Origin: Acridotheres tristis
Taxonomy: Eukaryota; Chordata; Aves; Passeriformes; Sturnidae
NCBI GenBank assembly: GCA_037013685.1
Contig: CM072899.1
Span: 8,350,479 to 8,414,478, forward strand
Reading direction: 5' to 3'
Length of the DNA stretch: 64,000 nucleotides
How positions within the stretch are numbered: the first letter of the stretch is position 1; each line of letters starts with the position of its first letter. The notes under the pieces were generated by a model that was given only the letters and a program-made list of their open reading frames with translations, did not search any database and had not been told where the DNA came from. Both the position numbers and the translations under genes were made by a program. Positions 40,613 to 52,072 of the stretch are shown here, piece after piece.

Positions 40613-43600
40613 CAAGCAGAAAAGGGGAGGAAAAAGCTTTTGTATTAAATCAACTAAACGGTGTAGTGAGTCAGTGGAGGCTGTTTTAGTGTTCAGAATG
40701 CAAAATGTGCAGCTCATAACCATGAAATTTACTGTACCTTTTATAAGCATATTTTGATTGTAAATGTGTGGGAGATAAAAATGCTTAGTTTTTAAGGCAA
40801 GATGGACAGCTAATTTTTTTAAAGCATGACATTAATGGCTGAAACAGTAATGCCCTTGTTATTCAATCTTGAAAAAGTTTGCTTACAGTTCATTTCTAAT
40901 GACTCTTTCATATCATTATCAAATGACTGATAGTCATTGCAAGCATTTTAGCAGCTTTCAGATCTGTTATATTTTTAATTAAATTGGCTGTGAATTGTGT
41001 AAGTAGCAAAGGTTGACAAACTAGCACTCAGTGCAGCATCACTGCTTCTCAGTGGAGCTGTCACGGGACATGTATGATCTTGATTTCTTTAAACACTTTA
41101 TGATTCTTTTAATCTGTATCAGATGTTGACTTGGAACAGTAAGTAAACAGCTCTGGAGAGCGAGATGGGATGTTGCAGAAATTCCCCTGAGGTGCTTCGA
41201 TGGAAGCAGCCTGTTCAGAGTGCCCGGAGCAGCCTGACCTGTGTGATGGCTGTGGATTTGTGGAGAGTGGGGGCTCTGTGCCCTGGTGTGCATGTGCGTG
41301 CTGCTAACACCATGCCCTGCTTTCCAGCTGGAAAATGTCAGTGCAGTCTCTGGGGCTTACTGCAATTGGAGCAACAGGCACTTTCCTCCCCAAGGAGCTG
41401 CAGATGTACCTTAACCACCCGTGGGCCGGTCCTGGGGCAGCTGCTTGCTTGCAGAAAGAAGGATGAAAAATCCCAGGCTTTCCCTGTTATTGATGTGCCA
41501 TTTATTTTAAAATGTGTTTCTGTGAACATTGCCTTTGCTGCCTTTGTCTCTTTCTGCAAAATACCACTTGAAACTGGTAGAACAACACTGCAAACAAAGA
41601 ATGTGGCTCTTCTTGTGTTAGGCTGATTTGCAATGTCTCATTCCAAACTATCTTAGACCAAACTAGTTTAGCCTGCCCAAAACTATGGGTACTATCAACA
41701 GGAAGTAATTCTGTGATTTTCAAGAGATTAGTAAATCCTAAAGAAAAGAAACTAATCTTTAGTATTTTGTATTCAAATGTGTGGGCCAAATCTTGAAGAC
41801 TTTCTAGTTTGTCTTTACTTGGGCAAAACCATATCAGACAAAAAAGGCCTGGGGAAAAAAGATCCACTCTGGAGTCTGACTTTTACTCAGGAGTTTACCA
41901 TTTTTTCTCCATTGCTTTTGTTCTGCTGTGTCCCTTTCTTTGTTCTACAATATATATTACTTTCTAAGAATATTCTAACATATTCTAGAATAGACAGAAA
42001 GCTTCAATTTTTAGAACGAAAAGTGCAAAAATAATTTATTTTCATTGCTCTCTGAGTTTCTGCTCTTACTTGACCCTTGTATTTAGTGTCAATTTGCAGC
42101 CACAGTTTGCTTAGAGCTTTGATCCAAGAAATGTGATGTTTTCTTGCTTAGCAGACACTTGATCAACTTCTCTGCTTGCTATGTATGGGGCAGCTGGTGG
42201 GGTAAAAGGCACTTTTTTCCCATCAAAGTGCTCTGCAGTGATTCAGCCAGGGAAAAACACTGGGGAACGTTCTTCAGGGAGCTGCTGTGTCTCAGCTTCA
42301 GAGAATCACCTGAGAACCTGGCTCAAGATAGCAGTAATTCAGGCATATACAAACAGGGTTTTTTTTGAAGAACAGAGTCATTTGAATCTAAATTCAGCTT
42401 CTAAAGAAGGGTTCAGCCAATGGGGTCAGATCCCTCCCTGCTTCGCCAGGGTGGTAGTTTGTGCTTAAATGGATTAGCAGTTATCCATATCCTCTTGTTA
42501 GCATTGCAATTACAAATTAGTATAACATAAAAGCTTGGTATAATTGTGCTGGAAATGAAAAATATCTCTTTATGTTGCACATTTCACAGCCACATTAGAC
42601 TTGCAGAGTATTGTGACAATGATTACTTTTTGCTGAGGGGGAGAGAAAAAGATAAATGATTTCTAAATCACCACATGACTCAGCCTGCAAGCTCTGAGTT
42701 TATTTGTAAGACATTTATCTCCTTGTATACTCACCAGGAAAAAAAAATATCATTTAATTAATAAACTTAATAGCCTGGAGTATTCTGATCAATAAAAAAT
42801 AGTATGAGAACAGGGCCTGATGCAATGAAATATTGAGTTGTCTGCAGCCAAACCTGTGATTTTCTTTAAAGCTGATCATACTTCTGCCTGGTCAGTTAAG
42901 GGAGTCTGCGTGGTAAAGCACAGTGCTCTGCTGAAAATCAAACTGATAGACCAGCTTGAACAAAAAAATGAAGCGGCTCCTCGTGCCTTGAAACAATTTC
43001 CCTTTTATGTTTTCTCTGGGTGACCTTTTGAGCTTTGTTTCCCTGCTGGCACTGAAACACTGAAGGAGCTTCCAGTGAAGCCAATGATGTTTTTCCACAG
43101 AATGCAGCAGACCCTGCTTGGGTCAAATTCTGCTGCCAGTGGGCCTGGCTGTCCTGTGACATGAGGTCAGAGCCCCATTACAGCTCTGCAAATCCAGAGT
43201 TCCCGTGCTGGCTGCAGGGCTTATCCAGGATAATGCAGAATAACCAACAGCAGGACATGCCCTGCTCTCCTGTTGGGAGCTGCCTGGCAGGATGGGCTTT
43301 GTTTGCTTTCCCTCAGCCCTGCTATGATTTCACTCCTTGCCAAGGCAGCCAAAGGCTGATCTAATGCTGGCTGGGGGAAATACGCAAATGTGTCATTTCT
43401 TTCATTCAACCCCTGCTAAAAATGTGTCCTTAAGGAAAAGACCTGTGGGTACTGGGCACTTTGTAGGCATACAGAAATAGCAGGAATTTTTCATCTCAGT
43501 TTGCAGGGCAGCTTTACAGTGGCAGATAGAAATGGAAGCAATGCACCTTTTCTCTCACACAGATGCATAGAATTAGCTCCACATGTCATTCTGACATCAC

Positions 43601-44864
43601 TGGTAAATGGAGCATGGGGTTTAACTTGAACACACTTTCTGAAACAAGAAGAAACAATGCTATGGACACCATAACTTGATTGGGAATTGGTGGTTCTCAG
43701 TCCTTACTTCCTGCACTGAGAATCTCAGACCCCCTTATGGCTGTCCTCTCATCACTGCTGGTGCCTTGTGCTGGGTGCTGCACAGCATCTGCTTGGGCAT
43801 CAGATGGAACTGAAAGTGAGAGAAAAGAAAAACATAATGGAGAATGGGAAAGCAGACAAAGAAAGGGAAGGATGGACAGGATGATGGTGGATCTCCTTCA
43901 AAAGCAGCAGTTATGGTCTGATAAATATGCTGGCCTCAGTGTAGTTGTGGCTGACACTGAATATCTGGAGCAGAAAGGAGAGCTCTCCTCACTTCCTCTG
44001 GAGCCTGCTTGACCCCTTTTTGTTCTCACACTGCATTTTGAAGCTCCAAAGTGAGATGGAAATACTAGAGTCAGTATTATTCACCTTAATTTTCACAAAA
44101 TCATTGTAATTGTGTAATTAATGTAAATTGTGCCACTTATGATCTGCTAATTTATCCTGTTAATCACAATGCTGAGTTTATATACAAAGCTGTCTTGTTT
44201 GGATGAATGGAGGCTCCTCCCTTTCTGTGCTGTTTTTATCAGCCGTGATTGTTGCAGTTTTCCAGATTGTTGTGTTAAACCTTGCATTTCCCTGTGCTGA
44301 GGGAAACATTTATGGAAGACCTGCAGACCCCAATTATCACTGCAGGTCAAAGGGCGTGTTGGTGAAATGCTTATGAATAAACACTGTAGGATGTAGTCAT
44401 TCCTTGCTGGGGCTCTTTGCTCCATGCATATTTTCTGTATTTTTTGTTAAAAAGATCAAATCTTCATTAACAACAACTGAAACGTGACAGTGGTGAAGTG
44501 TGATAATGAGAGAAACTTCTGAAGATGCAAGAGAAGAGACATTAAGAATGAAGGAAATGTTAACCTAAATTTTTTCAGAACATTTGAGTTTGAACTAACA
44601 AATACTATTTTCATGAAGAATTTCATCTAATGTCTCACAGTTTTCCCTAGTGTTAATCCAGCCCTACATGCAATTTTCTGACTCACATGATGACTTAATT
44701 TCTTTCTCTGCGATCATTCAGATGTCTTCACTTGATCACTTTAATTAAAGCAGGAGTCCTTACTCTGAGATGTGGACAATGAATAACACAGCCAGCTATG
44801 CTTGTTAGGCTCAGAAGGGTTTTTTTTTAATTATAGATGTTCCTACTGGTATTCAGTGCAATCC

Positions 44865-44888
44865 CATTTTAGCATTTTAGCATTTTAG
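44865..44888. repeat. Three tandem copies of CATTTTAG
   Basis: Three perfect head-to-tail copies of an 8-base unit, followed by a CA that begins a fourth. It is a minor local expansion with no associated feature. Confidence 0.9.
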
Positions 44889-47800
44889 CAAGTGATCAGC
44901 TTAAGTGAGTTCAAACAGCTCTTAAGCATTGAAAGAAGATTTAAATGCCTTGCTGAATGGGGACGTGAATCAGCATCAGATTTACTGGCAAATTTGTCTA
45001 GCGAGACTGTCCTTCCTACCTAGGCTCTTATTACATGACTTGGAGATTTTCCTTTTCCTACTGGTGCCAAAATCAGCACAAAATCTGTCTTCACGTCATT
45101 AACTGCAAATTGACACACACTATTTTGCTTTCTTTAGCTTATTGTCAGCCTTTCCCTTTATTAAAGAATGAACATGAGATACTTCTTAATGTTAACTTTC
45201 AGGAGGCTCTTTAGATGTGGACTGGGATTTTTTTTTTTCAATAGCAGATTAATCCAAATTTTTATGGATGTTCTGAAACCCCAGAGATGAGCTGAAAGGA
45301 TCAAAAGTCTTGACTTGATCTGTGCCACTGAAATAATCCCTGAGAGAGAATTTACAGCTTTCCTAATGTTCTCAAGCCTATCTCCTGAGATGTCTCCAGT
45401 TGCTGGGCACTGTCATCTGCAGCAAACTTTTAAGGAAATAAATATGAAATTATCAGCTCAGATAGTGGCAGTAAGCTGTGATAGGAGGCAGTGAATTGCT
45501 GCTCTGTGGGCTCTCTCTGGCTCCACGGCAGCTGAGAGTGCCACCAGTGCTTTCCTGGAATCAGGATGGCCCTGGCTGGGCACCAGAGCCAGGAGAAAGT
45601 GTGGGAAGGAGTCTGGAGGGTGCATTTGCTCAGGTGGAGCAGCACACAGAGGTTTGGTGCTGAACACTTGCTCAGGGATAAAAGTGCCCACTTCTTGTAA
45701 AGAATTTCTCCCCAGAGGGAGAAGGATCCCCTTTGGCTGAGGAGATCAGAGCCACTCCAGGAGCCCAGAGACACTTGACAAAGAGTATGAGTAAAATCAG
45801 GCTTGAAACAGGTTTTGACATAAGAACAGATTCATGCATAAATGCAGTGTGGTGTTGGTTATAAATGGAAGAAGTGGAAGTAGAATGTTAGCAAAGAGTT
45901 TATTTTTAACTACTGTTTAGAACTTCCAAAGTGTTGTATGTGATATAAACCAAGGGCTGGTAAAAATTCAGGTAAGGGCAAAATGTTAAAATATTCAGTA
46001 TTCTCTGAGAGTAGATAAAGTACCAGAGAAAAATGGTATTGTGTGGTAATGTGATAAGAAAAAAACCTTACTCCATCTAAAAATGTTAGTTTATAATGTT
46101 AGCTAAATTAAACAGTTATTGATTTTTAATATATGTTCTCCTCTTACTGGAATTTTTTTTTGAAGCTTTCAGGATTTATTATGGAATGCTCTCATTTTGA
46201 GTGGCATAGTGAAAGATACAGGCTCTGCAGCATGCTGGCTGTTCTGCCAGCAAAGTAAACAGCACTTCAGATAAGATTTGGGCTTGCAGCTTCTCCTAAT
46301 GAGAACATCATCTTTCAGGACACGGATTTGCTCATGTAACCAAATGGGCCATGCATGCCCCTATTTATTATAAAAATTAATATACAAAACAAACTCTATG
46401 TATCTATATGGGCAAGCTATATTATGCCTGTGTCCTATCTGCATAACTTAATTACAGCAGTGCTCAGCAGCTCAGAGAAGGAGGGGCAGTGAAGCTCTGT
46501 GGAATCATGTGGATGCTTCAGCTGGAGAAGGAAAATCCAACAGTGCTGATATGGGAAGGAGCCATGTACTGTATCCCCACATCTCTCTCTGCTGGCAGTG
46601 CTTTTTTTCACAGTGAGCTCTAGATGATGTGCACAGCACAAAATGCTTAGCTCTACACTGAGGTTAAAATCGGTATGGAATAGAACATAGGAATTGGTGC
46701 TGTGTGGTATTTGATGATAAAATTAAATTGGATGCCTGTGAGAGGAATAACAAGTATGCCATATTGCTGCGTGGATGCTGTTATCTTACATGTGTGTTCA
46801 TTTTTCTTAATTCTAAAATAATGCTGCAAACATGGAGTGAAAAGGAAAATAACGTCAGATTTATAATCTGTTCACAAATGCTGCTCCTTTTACCACAACC
46901 GTGATGCAGAGCAAGAGCTTCCTTGCCATGTTTCCCCATTAAAGTGGGAATGATATTAAATGACTCTGTCTTTTTATAAAATCCACCAGGAAAAGCAAGG
47001 AAAGTAGAAGGAAAGAGCCATGAGGCCCAGCTATTGAGACTGGTCAGTGGCTTCCCTATCTCAGAGGCATTTGATAACTCTGTGAGATCTCTGTTAGAGA
47101 TCTGTGCTTGTACCAGTGCCACACCACGAACAGGGTGTACTATACTGAAGTTTTCTTTATTTTGCAATAGCTTTGTGTGTGACTGTAGTTGCACAGTGGC
47201 CTATAAAAGGCAGTGTGTTCTCTTTCCAGACCTATCAATAAATCTGTGCTTTTTTCATTTCTTTTCCTTTTTAAATTAAAATAATTTAGTTGTACCGATT
47301 GAGTTTTCTTTCCTAGTATAAAACCTTCAACCAAAAAGCATTCCTTAAAAACTCTAGAGCTGAAAAATGTAAACTAAACTTTAAAATTTGCTAATTGTAA
47401 ATCCCTTTGTCTTTGGACTGCTGCATAGCAGATCAATTCCAAGTAATTATTATGTGAAAAATGTAGGACTTTTTGGTTCATATACGTATTGAAGAGACGC
47501 AAAGCCAATATTAAAAGAATTTTAATTGGTTTGAGATAGTAGCAGCAAATTATTTTTCTTCATTTGTAGAATAAAAAAAAATGAAAGCATCTCAGCTATT
47601 AAATTTGGGACAGGAGTGCGTATTTCAGTACTGCAGTTACTGATGTGTGAAATACAGAAAAATGTTAATTGAGGTAGGCTTGTGAAGTGAAATTAGTTGC
47701 AAGTGGACTGTAGATGAGCAAAGGGATTCTTAGGGTATTGCACCTCAGCCACACTTTGAGGTTAATTCATTAGAGATAATTGGAATGTTAAATAGTTTTC

Positions 47801-48729
47801 TATAAGGAATCGCTGCTACAGTGGTCTAACATTTTTAATCTGATTGAATCAAATGCTAATTACCAATATTCAGATTTATGCTATGCTTATTTATGTACTT
47901 GCCACCCTGATTACTTCCTTGACTGCTGATAATATTTTCTGTCAAGGGTGACGGCCTTTCAATCATCTGAAAATGAAGGCTTGAATGAGAGAAACTTCAG
48001 CAAGAGCTGCCTGTCCTGTCTCTGTCCATGAAGTCTGTTAAAACACAGGAGCAGCTGAGCAGTGTTTCAGTGTTTCACAGCTGATTAAATCCTCACCAAT
48101 ACCTCCAGAGCAAATGCAATGCCTTTGGGGTGGTTCCCTGTGTGGGCTTGACAGCACTTAAGCACCACTGCACCCAAAATTCCAATAAATTGTCTCTTGG
48201 CATAGACATGAGTGGGTTTGCAGCCTAAGTACCCAAATGTGGTCGGGGTGCCTTTGGGACCTCAGAGGACTTGTTTCACTCCAATTAACAGGACAGGTCC
48301 ATGGTCTCTGGAAGCAGGGAGAGGAGCTCTGCTCTTCCTGGCTCTGTCCCACTGGGCAGAGGCCGCTCAGTGTGGTGGGACAGTGTCCATGCCCTCATCC
48401 AGGAGTAGAACAAATCAAATAATGCAGGGTATATTCTCCACAGGAAAAGCAGAACACCAAGGTGAATTGTCAGGAATGAAGAGAAATGCTGATTTACACC
48501 AGAAAGCCAAATACAAATCTGTAGCCTGTCACAGATTTTCTTTTTTCTTTCCTTTATTTATGACTGTGACATAAGTGTCCTCTGCATCTATTTACTCTTA
48601 CCTGGGGTCTCAGTCTTGCATATTTCATTTGCCCAGATGTGCTGATGGCTCTGTGAAGGATGATCTCTCTGTGCTGGAGAGGTGCCTGTGCCAGGTCCCA
48701 TGCATGTTATCTCTTATTTATTGCCTCCC

Positions 48730-48748
48730 TGGCGACAGGCTGTCGCCA
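48730..48748. repeat. Perfect 9-bp CpG-containing palindrome
   Basis: TGGCGACAG, one central G, then CTGTCGCCA, its exact reverse complement. Each arm carries one CpG, in a region otherwise nearly free of CpG. The arm GTCGCC fits one RFX half-site pattern (GTNRCC), but the two half-sites point away from each other, unlike a normal X-box. Confidence 0.85.
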
Positions 48749-51144
48749 ACAGGCGGATAATTAGAATGGCTCAGGCTGCAGACCTGTGGAAAGTCTGAGT
48801 ACTTTCATAATTAGCCCATAAATGCTGTAGGTTTGTGCTAGAATCCTCTACAATTTCCGCTATCAGAAGCTCAAGGTTCTTTCTTCAGTGACATATTTAT
48901 CTTTTATTCTTATAAAAATAGGAAATCCTTGCATTATAGATCAATTCTCATTTGTGTTGACTTACTTTTGATGGCTTCCTATTTAAAACAGACAGCTTTT
49001 GCTTTTGGAAAACCTTGTAGTCATTTAAAGAGAAAAACTGTCCCTCTTTCTGCTTGTACTCCCACTTTGCAGAAAGAGAAAAAGCAAAAGGAAAAAGTAA
49101 GAATAGGAGAGAAGTGTTATCAGAAACAGCTAAACCAACAGCATAATCTGCAAGTTCTGTGCGTACTGTTATGATATCTGAAACATAATTATCAAGCTTA
49201 AGTTAATTAGACTAATGCTTAGAAAATCTGGCATGGCAGATTGTGGTAAGTAATTATATATACCGATTAAAAGATGTAATATGCAGTGAGCAAAAGCAAA
49301 AAGAAAACTCCATTTGATACAGCCAGTGAGCACAGACAATTAAGAAGTCAAGTAGATGAGCACCGACAAAGATACTGAACTTTGTGGAAGATGATGGGCA
49401 AGATGCCAATTTTTCAGTGGAACAGATTTTGCATAGTATCAGTCAAACTTTTGTTTTATGAAAATCCCTGCTACTGTTTCCTAACTGAAATACATGAAGG
49501 GCCACTTGCTTTTGCATTAGGGCTAGCTGACATGAATACAAGGGAATGTGCAAACAAGAATGTGACATTAGAGTACTAGTTTACATATATATAGAAGTTG
49601 TGTAAATGGCTTTTCTTAAAAGCAATTCACACGATGTCATATGAGAAATAAAGCTGTGAAGACAGTGTCTTCTGCAATTAAGTTTAATAATGATTGTGGG
49701 TCAGGATGAATGGGGAGAGCTTGTGTGCCACTGCACCACACAGTATGTGCACAGGAAAACCCTGAAACACACTGAGAACTTTTTTTTTTTTAACTTTTGC
49801 TTGAAGAAAAGTTTAAAGAAAAAATACTTAAAGAAAGGAGAGAAATGTAACAACAGACCTGTGAAAGAAGTTCTGATTGCAACTTCAAAATGTGTCTAAA
49901 TAAATAAAATTATTTTGCAAGTTCTCCACAAAGTGTGTGACTGTACAACTGATTCCCCAATCAACTCCCTCCTGAAGGAGGAGTGAGAAACCTGCAAACT
50001 CCTAGTCTGGTAAATTCAGATGAAGCAAGTCCGTACGTGATCTATTCTCACAGCATTTAATCCACAAGGTTTTGACTGTGCTTCTGGAATAACCACAAGT
50101 TCTTCTCAGCAGAGCCACGTGTTTTATTCATATCTGCTGGAAATTGCTTTCATTTCCGTTGATCTCATTGTTTCCTAAGGCACGAACAAACTGATTGAGC
50201 TGAAAGCATACAAAATTACTTTTTGTCTCTGAAAATTGGGAGTGTTTGGCTTGCTTTAGGTTGTCTTTTGTGCGTTTCCTACCCTCCATCCTGCATGGGC
50301 ACATGCTCCCCCCAAGCAGTGTGGGATTTTCTGTAGCTCTGGAGCATGTCCTGTGGATTATGCAAAAAGAAGGTGATGATCTGCTGCCAGGGTATTATCA
50401 CCAGAGCAGGACTTGCAAAAATATTGCAAACTAAGAAAGTTCCTGTGACTTTCCAGATGAGTGTTTCTAAAATATCTGTGCTCAGAGTTTTAATATTAAT
50501 TCTGTCCAAAAGCAATGATACTGAAGTCTACATATTAAATAATAATTGTTATGCAAATGCTATCAGTTTATGATTTCTGCATAGAAACATGGGATGTCTT
50601 GGAGGTTTTTAGAATGGGCAATAGCAACTGTTTATTCCTAGGCAGTTTAATAATATTTTCAATATATTTTCATCAAAACCACCTTTCGAACTAGCAGAAG
50701 CTATCAGCCTTAATTAACTGCCAGTCTATCCAGCTAAAATTAATTCTCCCCAAATTCACAGTCCCTTCACTTAAATTAATTTCAGAATATTCTATTCCAT
50801 GGCTATTACGCCATCCTTATTTTTCTGCATGGGCATCATGTGGGCAAAAATTATTCTCCAGAAGAAAGATTTCAAAAGAAGGCCAACACTGCAGCTTGGA
50901 AGAGAAACAAAAAGATTCCTCCTGCTCAAAGTGAAGGCAGCCTGTGCCCCTCCACCCCCTGAAAAGCCACTGTTATCCCAGCCTGAGTTTCACTGAGTAA
51001 ATAAGGGCTCCTGTATTGAGTCCTTATCTAGGACTGCTTTTTATCATTTGATTTCATGTATGAGTTCAGAGGTTCACCTGAGGGGTGAAGGAGTCTGCTT
51101 GAACAGTGCCAAACTCTTCTTTACTTTCCCTCTTACCCTTCCTG

Positions 51145-51173
51145 CATCCATCCATCCATCCATCCATCCATCC
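51145..51173. repeat. (CATC)n microsatellite
   Basis: About seven perfect CATC units. Short enough to be only moderately polymorphic. No gene is associated with it. Confidence 0.95.
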
Positions 51174-52047
51174 CAAACAGAATTTAAGATCATATTTGCT
51201 ATGGGTAATATATCTTTGTGACTCTTGTACAACAAGGGAAAAAATTATATGGGCAAAACCTCCTGTGGGATCCTTTAATAAGACAACTTCCTGCATAAGT
51301 TTTACAGCAATCTTAATGGGCTGGACAAACTGGAAGAGGTGATTGACCATCTGAAATCTCCAATTCTGCTCCCATATATGGGTCTGGAGACGTGTGAGCC
51401 TCTACTGGGTTTAAAAACTGTTCTAGATGTTGAAGATTTTCTTCCCTTTTACTGCTGCTACTTTAAGAGATGAATTTACAGACTCTGGGGCATTTGCCCT
51501 TGATAAAGTTTGTTTGGTTCTTATCCCACTAGGTCAGTGGAATATCAATAGATTCTTAATGCAGTCTGTCTTTTAGAGTTTCTTTCATTTCTCAGAGCAA
51601 AAGTAAATGTCATTCATATTGGCAGGTTGTAATGGGAACATTGAGATAGTAGGTTTTAAAAATATACACAACTTCTTTTAAATGGTCTTTGTCTCTCATG
51701 TTTCTTCAATGTGTCTATAGCAATTACAAGGTTAGATATCCCTTAAGATGGTAGAAAAGGTCATTTTGTTGTCTTTTCCACCCCATGCCTCAGTGAAATA
51801 TTCATGGTACAGCTCAGGTATTGGGCTTGGGTTTAATGTTTCGTTGCATTGCCATCTGTTTTGTTGTTGCAGTTGTTGTTGTTTTTTCCCTTGGAGGGGG
51901 GCGAGGGAGCATGGAGGCAGCAGTGAGAGATGCTGGCATATGAGTCCAGACCTGATGGAAAAGAAGAGCAGTGAATCTGCAGGAGCAGAGTAGCTCCTTT
52001 GATCCACACTCTTTTCCTTTTTAACATTAAAAGTCCTTGTGGTGAAA

Positions 52048-52072
52048 ATGTGCCATTATACATGTGGCACAT
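52048..52072. repeat. 8-bp inverted repeat with 9-base spacer
   Basis: ATGTGCCA (52048-52055) and its reverse complement TGGCACAT (52065-52072) flank TTATACATG. The arms are perfect and stop pairing one base further out. Confidence 0.8.

Larger units (their letters stand above)
39656..51144. other. Long non-coding region, no supportable gene
   Basis: No exon is supported. It holds the hairpin at 40580-40612, a GC-richer patch at about 41160-41460 (with a 153-codon frame that I do not consider coding), a threefold 8-mer at 44865-44888, a 12-base perfect palindrome CTTTAATTAAAG (44741-44752), and the CpG-containing palindrome at 48730-48748. Two AT-rich blocks (about 47.7-48.0 and 50.6-50.8 kb) have motif-dense sequence like that of conserved non-coding elements. 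Confidence 0.5.

Noticed and set aside
41165..41626. 153-codon open frame on +
   Set aside because: No recognisable motif. Opposite-strand frames overlap it, and no splice or promoter signals frame it.
51145..51173. CATC repeats as a CRISPR-like or satellite array
   Set aside because: Unit of 4 bases with no spacers. It is an ordinary microsatellite.
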